Shown piece after piece: positions 54,000 through 63,061 of a stretch of 64,000 nucleotides of DNA. Origin of the DNA: Cyclobacteriaceae bacterium (GTDB lineage: Bacteria > Bacteroidota > Bacteroidia > Cytophagales > Cyclobacteriaceae); NCBI GenBank assembly GCA_022842845.1, contig JALHOT010000004.1, positions 154,449-218,448 of the forward strand, given 5' to 3'. A program made the translations under genes and the position numbers. Below the pieces are notes generated by a model. That model worked only from the letters and a program-made list of their open reading frames with translations. It was not told where the DNA came from and searched no databases. Positions within the stretch are counted from its first letter, which is position 1. Each line of letters begins with the position of its first letter.

Positions 54000-55706
54000 C
54001 TATCTGCCAGTTTCGGTATTACGCACTTTCAGTTTTTCACCGATGGAAAGTGAAAAATCCTTTTTTCCGTTCCATTCCATCAATTCCTTGATGGTAATGC
54101 CGTATTGACGGGCAATCCCGTACAAGGTGTCGCTTGGTTTTACTTCGTGAACAGTTACAGCAGGACCTTCCTGAGGCTTGTTAAGCTGATTATCAGTCAA
54201 TTGTAGCTTTTGACCTGGTGAGAGATCTCTGTTTTCGCCCAAGCTGTTCCAACGAATAAGGTCAGATAAGTTGTGTCCATATTTCCTGGCGATGTCATTC
54301 AGGTTTTCACCGGCTGCCACCGTATGGATAGTAAGATTATTTGTTCGGTTTGCCTCGGCATTGTCCTCATGGCTTTGTGGCGATTTTACAATTGCATTGG
54401 CAGTTGTGCTAGATGCGCCCCATGAGAAGTAACTGTCATCCGTCTTAATGGTTGGTTGATCATCCATTCGCGTATTAAATGTCTTCGGCATTTTCGATGA
54501 AAGCCAAACCGCTTGCCCTTCTTTTAGCTGTGTTTCTGTTGTTCGATTATACTTTTTTAATTTCATCAAGGAAACGCCATGCTGTTGACTAATGCTCCAG
54601 AGGTCATCGCCTTGTTTAGCAAAAACTTGCGATTGATCGGCTTTATTTTTTTTACGGGCTGCGTAGTAATACTGATTAGCTATAACTTTTTCAAATCCCT
54701 GAAGGTCATTATAGGTCATGAAAGCTGGTAAACTTACGCCAGCACGTTTGGCAAGTGCGGTCATGGTTTCACCAGTCATCGATTTTATGGCGGGCAGGCC
54801 ATTGAGTACAATAATACTAGTGGCATTATTGGCAGGCGCTGGTTGCGGACTCTCTGCTTTGGCAATGGTTTTTTCTGCGATGGGTTGAGTAGGTAATTTT
54901 TCAGCAGGCAGGGGTATCAGTATTGCGTAAGTGCGATCATTAGGAATACTTCCTTGTCTGATCCATTTGTTATACTGCAATAAAGAGGCAGCAGGCACGG
55001 CTACTTTTTCAGCAATCTCTTCAAGGGATTGTTCGCCCTTGCTTTCATAGGTGCTTACGGGCTGTAGTGGCTGGCCACTCGCCACGGCTTTTTCGAAGGC
55101 AACTTTATGTGCCAGAAACTTCTTCACATACCAATAGGTATTGGAAGTAATCGTCATATGCTTGGTGCCGCTTTCTGTATCTTCTACCGCGCGTAACACA
55201 CCACCCGCCCCCATCTGGTAAGCTTGCAGGGCATAGATCCAGTTGTTGAATCGGTAATTGTTTTGTTTAATGTATTTGGCTGCTCCCCGACTGGCAGAGG
55301 CAATGTTCATTCGTTCATCTATGATATCATCTACACGCAAGCCCATTTCCATGGCGGTAAAATCTTTAAACTGCCAAAAGCCAACAGCATTAGAAACAGA
55401 TACAGCATCGGGGATGAGGGCACTCTCTTGCAGTACTAAAAATTTGAAGTCATCAGGTACGCGCTCTTCTGCAAAAATCTTTTCGATAATAGGAAAATAG
55501 GTTTTGGCACGTTCCACTTTGATGTTAAAGTGCCTGGGTGATTGCCACAAGGCATCTACATCTTTTTGTATGTCTCTGCGGGCATCATCGCGAATGGTGA
55601 GGGTAATACCTGCAAAATTTAATTTATGAGGTACTTGTGGTACTTCATAAGGTTGCGCAATTGCCGACATGGCGACAACAAAAAATAGCGCGGTCAAAGT
55701 TTTCAT
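54000..55706 (-). CDS. LysM-containing lytic transglycosylase, MltD-like (568 aa)
   Basis: Periplasmic peptidoglycan-cleaving enzyme. A signal peptide (1-17) precedes the SLT domain (about 70-215) with catalytic Glu94 in LQESALIPDAVSVSNAVGFW and the GAAKYI helix. LysM repeats follow: two clear copies at the C terminus (HTVAAGENLNDIARKYG and HEVKPSDTLYGIARQYG) and two or three weaker ones between. It has no lipobox, unlike E. coli MltD. Last gene of an operon with the O-methyltransferase (2-nt gap) and M16 peptidase. Confidence 0.92.
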   Translation of the reverse strand: MKTLTALFFVVAMSAIAQPYEVPQVPHKLNFAGITLTIRDDARRDIQKDVDALWQSPRHFNIKVERAKTYFPIIEKIFAEERVPDDFKFLVLQESALIPDAVSVSNAVGFWQFKDFTAMEMGLRVDDIIDERMNIASASRGAAKYIKQNNYRFNNWIYALQAYQMGAGGVLRAVEDTESGTKHMTITSNTYWYVKKFLAHKVAFEKAVASGQPLQPVSTYESKGEQSLEEIAEKVAVPAASLLQYNKWIRQGSIPNDRTYAILIPLPAEKLPTQPIAEKTIAKAESPQPAPANNATSIIVLNGLPAIKSMTGETMTALAKRAGVSLPAFMTYNDLQGFEKVIANQYYYAARKKNKADQSQVFAKQGDDLWSISQQHGVSLMKLKKYNRTTETQLKEGQAVWLSSKMPKTFNTRMDDQPTIKTDDSYFSWGASSTTANAIVKSPQSHEDNAEANRTNNLTIHTVAAGENLNDIARKYGHNLSDLIRWNSLGENRDLSPGQKLQLTDNQLNKPQEGPAVTVHEVKPSDTLYGIARQYGITIKELMEWNGKKDFSLSIGEKLKVRNTETGR

Positions 55707-55708
55707 AC

Positions 55709-56357
55709 CTACTCTTTTACTTTTTGCATCAGCATCAAACCATCTCTTAAAGGCAGTAATACATTTTCTACCCGTTCGTCATCCTGTATTTTTTTATTAA
55801 ATGCCAGAATGGAGCGGGTGTCTTTATCGAGCTTTTCTTCTACCACTTTGCCGCTCCACAAGACATTGTCAACCAACAAAAAGCCTCCTAAAGTTACGCG
55901 ATTGATCAGTAAATCGAAGTAGTGTGCATTGTTTTCTTTATCGGCATCAATAAATACAAGATCGAAACGCTCGGATAGGGTCGGTATTATAGCTGCGGCC
56001 TTACCAATTCTGTAATCGATCATGGCATGTTGGGCAGATTGTTTGAAAAAAACTACGCACAGTATCTTCCAACTCTTCATTGGCATCTATAGTAATAAGC
56101 TTGCCCCCAGTGGCAAGGCCTTCAGCCAGGCAAAGAGCAGAGTAGCCGGTGTAAGTGCCCAATTCTAAAATAACTTTGGGTTTGATCATGCGGCTGATCA
56201 TTGCCAAAAATCTCCCCTGCAGCTGTCCGGAAAGCATACGCGGCATTAATACCTTGGCGTGTGTTTCTCTGGTGATTTGCTTTAACAAATCACTTTCTTC
56301 AGCAGTGTGTGCTTCTGCATATTGTTGAATAAGAGGATGGGTAATATCTAAAGGCAT
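55709..56357 (-). pseudogene. class I SAM-dependent O-methyltransferase, frameshifted at a T7 run
   Basis: O-methyltransferase of the caffeoyl-CoA/catechol type (Methyltransf_3). The N-terminal part (56357 to about 56046) has the SAM motif ILELGTYTGYSALCLAEGL and the adenine-binding LITIDANEE. The C-terminal part (about 56051 to 55709) has FDLVFIDADKENNAHYFDLL and ends PLRDGLMLMQKVKE. The two are in different frames, joined at seven T on the coding strand (46-52 of 56046-56052). Dropping one T gives SFFKQSAQHAMIDY. Either a sequencing indel or a real frameshift; both flanking operon genes are intact. Confidence 0.8.
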
Positions 56358-56363
56358 GATTTT

Positions 56364-57593
56364 TTACGGCTTAATGATCAGCTGACTTAAACTCTTCTCA
56401 TCAAACATTTCACGGGCGATGCGCTGCATCTTAGCAGGCGTAATCGCATTGATTTTATCAAAGACCTCTTCAATAGATGGCACCCGGTTATAGTCGAGTA
56501 TGCTTCGCCCCATCATCATCATAAGACTTAAGTTATTTTCTTCTGACATGGCCATTTGTCCTTTGATTTGCTCTTTGGCTTGGTCCAGTTCTTTATTGCT
56601 TAATTTTTTATCGCGAAAACGCGCCAATTCCTTTTTAACAAGCTGGATACAACGATCTACTTGTTTGGGTTCGGTGCCAAAGAAGATCGCAAAAAGGCCT
56701 GTGTCTGAGTAAGGAATGTAATGAGCATCGATGGAATAGACATACCCATATTTTTCACGCAGCGAAAGGTTTAGGCGCGAATTCATGCCAGGGCCACCGA
56801 GCATGTTGACTAATAAGTAAAAGGCTACGCGATCCTCATGATGAATAGGGTATGCTGTACGACCTATGGCACATTTTGCCTGCTTCACAGATCGTGTTAA
56901 AATTTTATCGTTGGGCTTGTAGAGGTTGATGTGTTTTCGCTTAGCAGAGGCTTTTCCGAGTGAGCGTTTTTCAAGGTAACGCTTTGCCATCTTCTCGGCA
57001 TCAGCCAGGGTGATGTTGCCTATGCAGCTGAATACAATTTTATCGTTGCTCAGGTTTTGATCAAAGAATTGTTTAAAATCTTTTCGATTGAAATTGCTTA
57101 CCGTTTCTTTGCGGCCTAAGATGTTCATACCCATAGGATGATTTCTATAGACCACGTTTTCAAATTCATCTTGCAGTGAATCATCAGGGCTGTCTAAATA
57201 CATAGACATTTCCTCGAGAATTACGCCACGTTCTTTTTCTAATTCTTTTTCAGGCAGGGTTGAGTTGAAGGTGATGTCTGCTAGTAAATCAACCGCTCTT
57301 TCAAAATATTGATCACGCACTGAAGCAAAGAAAACAATTTTCTCCTTGTCCGTATAAGCATTCAATTCACCACCAACGGCATCTAAGCTGGTAATGATAT
57401 CGATTGTAGATCGCTTCTTAGTACCCTTAAAGGCCATGTGTTCCCAGAAGTGTGCGATCCCCTGGTTTTCGGTATTTTCATCGCGACTGCCAATACCGAG
57501 AAATAAGCCACAGTGAACAATTTTGGTATGAGCAATGTGTTGATGCACAACACGAATTCCATTGCTGAGTTTAAAAATAGTACAGTCTTTCAT
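56364..57593 (-). CDS. M16 family zinc metalloprotease (409 aa)
   Basis: Pitrilysin-type peptidase. The inverted zinc motif HFWEH gives HxxEH (His48, Glu51, His52), with a distal Glu in the following KERGVILEEMSMY helix (about 125). Two M16 halves are present; the second holds the YGYVYSIDAHY region. There is no signal peptide, so it is likely cytoplasmic, as for YmxG-like peptidases. First gene of an operon (6 nt to the O-methyltransferase). Confidence 0.93.
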   Translation of the reverse strand: MKDCTIFKLSNGIRVVHQHIAHTKIVHCGLFLGIGSRDENTENQGIAHFWEHMAFKGTKKRSTIDIITSLDAVGGELNAYTDKEKIVFFASVRDQYFERAVDLLADITFNSTLPEKELEKERGVILEEMSMYLDSPDDSLQDEFENVVYRNHPMGMNILGRKETVSNFNRKDFKQFFDQNLSNDKIVFSCIGNITLADAEKMAKRYLEKRSLGKASAKRKHINLYKPNDKILTRSVKQAKCAIGRTAYPIHHEDRVAFYLLVNMLGGPGMNSRLNLSLREKYGYVYSIDAHYIPYSDTGLFAIFFGTEPKQVDRCIQLVKKELARFRDKKLSNKELDQAKEQIKGQMAMSEENNLSLMMMMGRSILDYNRVPSIEEVFDKINAITPAKMQRIAREMFDEKSLSQLIIKP

Positions 57594-57603
57594 AGATACG
57601 CTG

Positions 57604-57611
57604 CAAAGCTA
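57604..57611 (-). promoter_or_regulatory. candidate -7 box of the M16 peptidase operon
   Basis: TAGCTTTG on the minus strand (57611-57604) fits TAnnTTTG and sits 10 nt before the ATG. No TTG is at the usual -33 spacing, so the promoter is tentative. Confidence 0.3.
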
Positions 57612-57747
57612 AGCATTATGCCTGTGTATTTGTTGCGCAGGCGAACGCAAATGACCGATTTCGGTCGGGATATTGACAATCAGTTAGCATACTTTGTTAT
57701 TAGCGGTGTATTTATTTTGGTATAGCGATTGCTAAATATACGATGCT

Positions 57748-57999
57748 ATGGAAACTCAAAAAGTAAAAACCTGTTTTACCATTACGTTTACTGACGACCA
57801 GTTTCAAAAGGCCAAAGCCTATGTGGAGGATATGCGTAAGCATCCCAATCGTGTGTATTGGCGTGGCAAAGAAGGTAAGTCAGACACTGAATTGATTATT
57901 GAACAAATTGCGCATCGCATCTTATCAGGGTTCTATAATGATGCACCTTACCATGCAGGCAAGCATATTATGCGCATGGAGAGTGGGGTAACTGCTTAG
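57748..57999 (+). CDS. small hypothetical protein (83 aa)
   Basis: Unrecognised soluble protein: short beta strand (KTCFTITFTDDQFQ), then helices with KAKAYVEDMRKHPN and ELIIEQIAHRIL. Charged, no signal or membrane segment. It stops at the base adjoining the stop of the convergent nucleoside phosphorylase gene. Its ATG follows a 150-nt divergent gap. Not obviously a DNA-binding or toxin/antitoxin protein. Confidence 0.55.
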   Translation: METQKVKTCFTITFTDDQFQKAKAYVEDMRKHPNRVYWRGKEGKSDTELIIEQIAHRILSGFYNDAPYHAGKHIMRMESGVTA

Positions 58000-58863
58000 C
58001 TAAACAAGATCAAGAACTTTCTTGATAAGATCATCAACAGTCTTGGTATGCTTTTTAGAAAATTTATTCTTTACGCGATTAGCAATAATGGCATTGAGAC
58101 TGATTACCTCATGCCCTAGTAAACGTCCGAGGGCATAGTAAGCGGCTGTTTCCATTTCTAAATTGGTAAGCCAGAAATCGCTGCTTTTGTTATGGAAGTA
58201 GGTGAGGCTTTCTAGTAGTTTAGGGTAACGTGTAGGAATGCGCATCTCCCTGCCTTGAGGTGCATAAAAGCCAGGAGCAGTCACCGTGTTACCAAGAATC
58301 ATATCGTTTTTAAACAAATCGCGCAGGCTTTCGGAGCCCTTCACTACATAAGGAGAAAAATTTAAACCAATATGTTTTTTGATGGCCCTACCGATACTTT
58401 TCTCATGCTTGTCCATAGGTAGGTCATAGAAGTTCATCAGGTTATCCAATCCAACCGCATACTCGCTTATTAGATGGGCATCAAGTGGAATGTCTTCTTG
58501 AATAGCGCCCGAGGTACCTACCCGGATGATGCGCAGTTTTTTCTTGCGTGCTTTTGGTTCGCGTGTTTTTAAATCGATGTTGACAAGGGCATCTAATTCT
58601 GTTAAAAAAATCTCTATGTTATCAGTGCCAATACCCGTGCTGATAACGGTAATTCTCTTGCCATTATATTTGCCGGTATGGGTTATGAATTCTCTTTTAT
58701 TCATTTCAAAGTCTATATCATCAAAATGCTGACTGACTTGAAAAACACGGTTGGGATCGCCCACGGCAATAATGGTATCGCTTATGTGTTTGGGCAATAA
58801 GTTGAGATGGTAGACACTGCCATCTTCATTTAAGATCAGATCGGTTTCTGACATTTTTCCCAT
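58000..58863 (-). CDS. nucleoside phosphorylase, PNP/UDP family (287 aa)
   Basis: Phosphorolytic enzyme of the PNP/uridine phosphorylase (PNP_UDP_1) fold. The phosphate loop region IAVGDPNRV (about 32-40), VISTGIGTDNIEIFLTELD (about 72-90), IRVGTSGAIQEDIPLDA and LEMETAAYYALGRLLGHE, the ribose-binding MetGlu pair, are visible. Sequence favours the uridine phosphorylase branch. An alternative start is ATG 58854. Convergent with the small gene at 57748. Confidence 0.88.
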   Translation of the reverse strand: MGKMSETDLILNEDGSVYHLNLLPKHISDTIIAVGDPNRVFQVSQHFDDIDFEMNKREFITHTGKYNGKRITVISTGIGTDNIEIFLTELDALVNIDLKTREPKARKKKLRIIRVGTSGAIQEDIPLDAHLISEYAVGLDNLMNFYDLPMDKHEKSIGRAIKKHIGLNFSPYVVKGSESLRDLFKNDMILGNTVTAPGFYAPQGREMRIPTRYPKLLESLTYFHNKSSDFWLTNLEMETAAYYALGRLLGHEVISLNAIIANRVKNKFSKKHTKTVDDLIKKVLDLV

Positions 58864-58898
58864 AATGACGAACTCTAAGGTTAAAGAAGCAAATGCTT

Positions 58899-59537
58899 TT
58901 AGGTATTCACTTTTTGAGCAGGATTTCCAAAAACAGTTTCGCTACTTTTTACCTGCCCTATTACTACCGATCCCGCACCCACCCTGGCTCTCTTACCAAT
59001 CGTAATATCTGCTACGACAGTTGCTCCGGCACCAATAAATACTTCATCTTCAATTTTAACGCCTGTTCCAATAATGCTACCTGCACCAATTTGAACATAG
59101 TCACCTATCTCTGCGCCAACACCAATTACAGCATTAGCGTGAATGATACAATGACTACCTAGTTTAACTCCGGTTCCTACGCGTGCTCCGTGGTCAATAA
59201 AATTGCCATGTCCCAACTCAACATGGCTACCCATAGAACTTTGCGTGTTGATGGCATTCACCGGCTGTACGTGACGCACATCATGCAGCATTTCGGTTAA
59301 ATTCTTTTTGAGCTTAATATCATCAACAGCAATGAATGCCTCGCATTTCTTGCCAATCAATTTGAGAAAACCATCATCATCAGTACTGCCCAGGCAAACG
59401 ACATTATCTATTTCCTTGTTATGTGTTTTCTTATCATCATCCAAGAAACCGTAAACAACATTACCATTATTTTCAAAAATATCTTTTGCAGCGCGGCCTA
59501 AGGCATTGGCACCGAAAATCAGTACAGGATTATCCAT
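58899..59537 (-). CDS. NeuD-like sugar O-acyltransferase (212 aa)
   Basis: An N-terminal PglD/NeuD Rossmann-like domain (VLIFGANALGRAAKDIFENN, about 5-24) is followed by a left-handed beta-helix of hexapeptide repeats (about 100-205). Repeat units include IGVGAEIGDYVQIGAGSIIG and TVVADITIGKRARVGAGSVV. Such enzymes acetylate amino sugars or sialic acid derivatives using acetyl-CoA. No capsule or LPS gene set surrounds it, so the substrate is open. Upstream neighbour is the GT-C-like membrane protein. Confidence 0.88.
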   Translation of the reverse strand: MDNPVLIFGANALGRAAKDIFENNGNVVYGFLDDDKKTHNKEIDNVVCLGSTDDDGFLKLIGKKCEAFIAVDDIKLKKNLTEMLHDVRHVQPVNAINTQSSMGSHVELGHGNFIDHGARVGTGVKLGSHCIIHANAVIGVGAEIGDYVQIGAGSIIGTGVKIEDEVFIGAGATVVADITIGKRARVGAGSVVIGQVKSSETVFGNPAQKVNT

Positions 59538-59563
59538 TTTAAACAGGTTTTGAATGAATTTGG

Positions 59564-60844
59564 TTATGATCGCTTGCGACTTAATGCCATTTTCATAATT
59601 GTCTTAAAGATAGGGCTAGAACTGGCAGTTAGGAAAACAAAAAAGGGTAAAAAACCTACACGATACCTTATTAAAGTGCCATAATTAGGGGTTGATAAGG
59701 TAAGAAAGACATTGAGAACAAAGCTGAAAACCAGTAAGGCCAAAATCAATTGACGATCGGGGTGAGTGGATAGTTTTTTTAAAGCAGGTAGACTGCTCAC
59801 GAAAAGCAAGGCCAGGGCAGTGTTTTCAAGGGCAGCCAGCAACTGCAGACTGTTATGACATTCCCATAAGAATGGTCGGAACAAACCAGAGATGAATGCC
59901 CAGGGTGCAAGGAGAATAACACTTTTCCAACTCTCGGCCAGGCTTGAAAAGCGCATAACGTCTTCAGGATCTGAGAAGGCAATAAAATCTTGGTAATTAT
60001 TGTATAGAACCGATAGAAACCGGTCAGGATGAAAATTAGGATGAATTTGTGTAGCCCCTAAACTCAGCAGACTGAATAATAACAACCATGCAATAGTTTC
60101 GAAAAAGAAGCGCTGATGTATCCAGCGCCAGGGGATATTTTTAATAGTATAAGTGGTAAGCATTACTGGAAAGGCTACGGCCAGGTAATAATATTTGAGA
60201 TTATACAGTAGCCAAAGGCTTAAGATCAACATGAGCCACTGGTGCCAGCGCAGGGTTGATTGTTTGTAGAGTTGTAAAAAAATATGGCACAAGTAAAAAA
60301 GTGCTGCCAGTGCAATGGTTTCTTTTACAATTCCACTCGACCAGAAAACCACAGAAGGTAATAATAGAAAGGAGAAAACGTTGGCATGAAGATGTTGGGG
60401 AAAATATTGATGTATTGTTTGGCATATTTTCCATGATGCCCAAAAGCTAATCACGGAAAATACAACTGCGGCTAACCAATAATGATCAGCACTGAGTATT
60501 AAAATCAGGCTGGTGATCTTCACCATAAACAGTGCCCTGTGGTCTGTGTAGTAAAGATTTTCTAAAAATGTTTCAGACCCTTGGCTGTTCCAAAGAAACT
60601 GTAGATAGGTGATGATGCTATCATTGATCAATGCATTCACCTTGAGTCCTTCTTTAAAATATATCCAGGTGTCGCTGCGGTCGTAATAATAGATATACAA
60701 CAGGCCAACAGCGATGCCTGCTACCACGTGGAGCAAAAGGACTGGGAGAAACCATTTTTGAAGCAAAGGATTTGTCTTTTTCCAAAGCTTGTAGTTGGCA
60801 AAGAATAGCAATGAAAGCGTGATTATAGCTATCAGGTAATTCAT
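59564..60844 (-). CDS. polytopic membrane protein, GT-C-like (426 aa)
   Basis: About ten membrane helices. The first periplasmic loop has YYDRSDTWIYF, with an acidic residue pattern as in GT-C glycosyltransferases, and a mid-protein segment reads PSVVFWSSGIVKETIAL, often seen in such enzymes. A dolichyl- or undecaprenyl-linked sugar role is inferred only. ATG 60844 is preferred: it overlaps the DUF2851 stop by 4 nt (ATGA). It lies 26 nt upstream of the NeuD-like gene. Confidence 0.6.
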   Translation of the reverse strand: MNYLIAIITLSLLFFANYKLWKKTNPLLQKWFLPVLLLHVVAGIAVGLLYIYYYDRSDTWIYFKEGLKVNALINDSIITYLQFLWNSQGSETFLENLYYTDHRALFMVKITSLILILSADHYWLAAVVFSVISFWASWKICQTIHQYFPQHLHANVFSFLLLPSVVFWSSGIVKETIALAALFYLCHIFLQLYKQSTLRWHQWLMLILSLWLLYNLKYYYLAVAFPVMLTTYTIKNIPWRWIHQRFFFETIAWLLLFSLLSLGATQIHPNFHPDRFLSVLYNNYQDFIAFSDPEDVMRFSSLAESWKSVILLAPWAFISGLFRPFLWECHNSLQLLAALENTALALLFVSSLPALKKLSTHPDRQLILALLVFSFVLNVFLTLSTPNYGTLIRYRVGFLPFFVFLTASSSPIFKTIMKMALSRKRS

Positions 60845-62118
60845 GTAGATCGAATGAGTGAATGACCAATAGAACATTGCAGACAAAGCCTCTTGTTACA
60901 ATAGCTATTTTGTAACTCAAGCAGCCCCTGACTATCATAAGCAGAGGAAGCACTCCAGCCAATACTCATCCATTGCTTGATGATGCTATTTTTTTCGGGT
61001 GAAAGCTTACTCAAAAAGTTAATGGCTCGATCCATCCAAAGCGTTTCATCTTTATATAAACTATAGGCTGCTAAGGTAGGTACAATTGTATTAATGATGA
61101 TGTTTTCGATGGCATCATTTCCCAGCGCAGGGATGAGGCTTTGTGCCTTTTTTTCAAATTGGTAGTGTTCTTGCCAATAGGCAGACTGCACAACCGTTAA
61201 ATACTGTTTAAGGTCATGTATCGATTCTGTAGCCAGCATGATGGAGAAAAGCGAATGGTTCTTGAGCAGGAGGGAAGCAAACTGCGCAATTCTAAGGGTG
61301 GGAAAATTGGCGGGGCGAAGCCTTAAAAAGCGCCACTGACTTTTGGGCAACTGCCTCTCTTTAAATTCAAATTTACTGCTCAATAATTGATATTCACGCT
61401 GAAGCAAGTTTGCGTATTCATCTGTTGGTTCAGATAGCATTCCGGCTACTCCAAAGAGCATGGCCTCAATTTGCACACTGTCGTTGGCATGCTTGCGAAT
61501 GGCTTTGAAAGGTATGATTTCGACCAATCGCTCAAAGGCATCGTTGTTCACTTTAAAACCAAAATTTCTCCCTAACAGCTGATAGAATGTTTCTTCCCAA
61601 TCCTGTTTATTACGATGGAATCTTTCTAAGACTAATTGTGCTTTTGCTTCAAGTCTTTGGGCTAAGGCTCGGTCTAGTGTATTGAGTCGAACGAGGCTAT
61701 TCACTTGGTGTAAAGAGGATGCACAAGGTATGGTAGCCGGAGCATTGACAAGATTTTGGTAATTGAGTAATAGCTTTTCGCTTATCCTGCCTTTTAATTC
61801 CAGCGTAGGCACCAATGTGCCATCACTTCTTAAAATCACAGTATCATTATGCCATACAACGTGCAGAATGACATTGTCATAGGCTTTGTTGTGTTGATGT
61901 TTGTGCTGCTGCCAGTCAGAGGCGAAGAGGTGAATTTCGATGTTGCCAATCCATTCCAGCGTGTCTATAACGATTTTAGCCTCTGTAAAATCAGGTCCTG
62001 CATGTGTATTGTAAAAACCATTTTTAAGAATGCTGATGCTCTCGCCAGCAGTGCTTAGTAAGTTTTTTTTATCAAAATATTGATATTGCCAGATGTAATG
62101 TAAAAATGCTTCTGTCAC
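60841..62118 (-). CDS. DUF2851 family protein (425 aa)
   Basis: Bacteroidota-specific family of unknown function. Recognisable N terminus FLHYIWQYQYFDKKNL, then NTHAGPDFTEAKIVID, GNIEIHLFASDWQQHKH and ILHVVWHND. All-cytoplasmic by sequence, no signal. The HxH and acidic pattern in the N-terminal third hints at a nuclease-like or metal-binding fold, but that is speculation. The start is GTG at 62118. Coupled to the membrane protein by a 4-nt overlap. Confidence 0.85.
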   Translation of the reverse strand: MTEAFLHYIWQYQYFDKKNLLSTAGESISILKNGFYNTHAGPDFTEAKIVIDTLEWIGNIEIHLFASDWQQHKHQHNKAYDNVILHVVWHNDTVILRSDGTLVPTLELKGRISEKLLLNYQNLVNAPATIPCASSLHQVNSLVRLNTLDRALAQRLEAKAQLVLERFHRNKQDWEETFYQLLGRNFGFKVNNDAFERLVEIIPFKAIRKHANDSVQIEAMLFGVAGMLSEPTDEYANLLQREYQLLSSKFEFKERQLPKSQWRFLRLRPANFPTLRIAQFASLLLKNHSLFSIMLATESIHDLKQYLTVVQSAYWQEHYQFEKKAQSLIPALGNDAIENIIINTIVPTLAAYSLYKDETLWMDRAINFLSKLSPEKNSIIKQWMSIGWSASSAYDSQGLLELQNSYCNKRLCLQCSIGHSLIRST

Positions 62119-62137
62119 AACGAGATAGATTGGTATC

Positions 62138-62956
62138 TTAAAGATACTTATCTAAATAGATTTTCATCTCATCTCTTACTCTTTCCGCTTCACGTTTGGC
62201 CGCCTGGGCAAAGTCTTTTTCACCGGAGGCATAAATAATAGCTCTGGCTGAATTGACGAGCAAACCGCATTGTTTATTCATGCCGAACTTCGAGACCTGT
62301 TCCAGATCTCCGCCTTGCGCTCCTACACCTGGTACTAAGAAAAAGTTTTCAGGTGCTAATTGTCTGATGCTTTCAATCTTATCAGCCTGTGTAGCACCGA
62401 CCACAAACATTAACTGATCGGGGCTTCCCCAGGTCTGGGCTCGCAGCATGACTTCTTCATACAAGCGCCTGCCATTGGCTTTTGATTCGATCAGTTGGAA
62501 ATCGGCTGCTCCCATATTGGAAGTGTGCGCCAATAAGATAACCCATTTGTTTTTGAATTTGAGAAAAGGCTTTACTGAGTCTTCCCCCATATAAGGCGCT
62601 ACCGTTACTGAGTCAAAGTTCATGTTCTCAAAAAAAGCTTTGGCATAGAGCGAGGAGGTGTTGCCAATGTCGCCACGCTTAGCATCGGCAATGGTGAAAA
62701 TATCTTTAGGTATGTATTCTAAAGTTTTCTGAAGACTTTCCCAGCCCTTGGTACCTAAAGCTTCATAAAAAGCCAGATTAGGTTTATAAGCCACGCTTGC
62801 ATCGATGGTAGCATCTATAATTTGCTTATTAAACTCGAATACCGGGTCTTTTTCTGATAGAAGATGTTGAGGTATTTTTTCAAGGTCAGTATCCAAACCT
62901 ACACAGAGGTATGAATTTTTACGTTGAATTTGATCGAATAGCTGAAATCGGTTCAT
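62138..62956 (-). CDS. pyrF: orotidine 5'-phosphate decarboxylase (272 aa)
   Basis: Last step of UMP synthesis. [12 protein letters not shown] near the N terminus, the catalytic [10 protein letters not shown] block (Asp-x-Lys-x-x-Asp, near residues 94-103) and the phosphate-binding [12 protein letters not shown] are diagnostic. At 272 aa it belongs to the longer OMPdecase type 2 found in Bacteroidota. Upstream of the DUF2851 gene by 19 nt, so probably co-transcribed, although no functional link is known. Confidence 0.96.
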   Translation of the reverse strand: MNRFQLFDQIQRKNSYLCVGLDTDLEKIPQHLLSEKDPVFEFNKQIIDATIDASVAYKPNLAFYEALGTKGWESLQKTLEYIPKDIFTIADAKRGDIGNTSSLYAKAFFENMNFDSVTVAPYMGEDSVKPFLKFKNKWVILLAHTSNMGAADFQLIESKANGRRLYEEVMLRAQTWGSPDQLMFVVGATQADKIESIRQLAPENFFLVPGVGAQGGDLEQVSKFGMNKQCGLLVNSARAIIYASGEKDFAQAAKREAERVRDEMKIYLDKYL

Positions 62957-63061
62957 GTTTCAAATTAGGGAAAGGAAAAGTATTTAGCCAAGGAATATTT
63001 CACTTCATAAGTTTTTTTAAGAACGATGCATCTTTCGCATGAAAAAGTCGGAACTTGCAGC

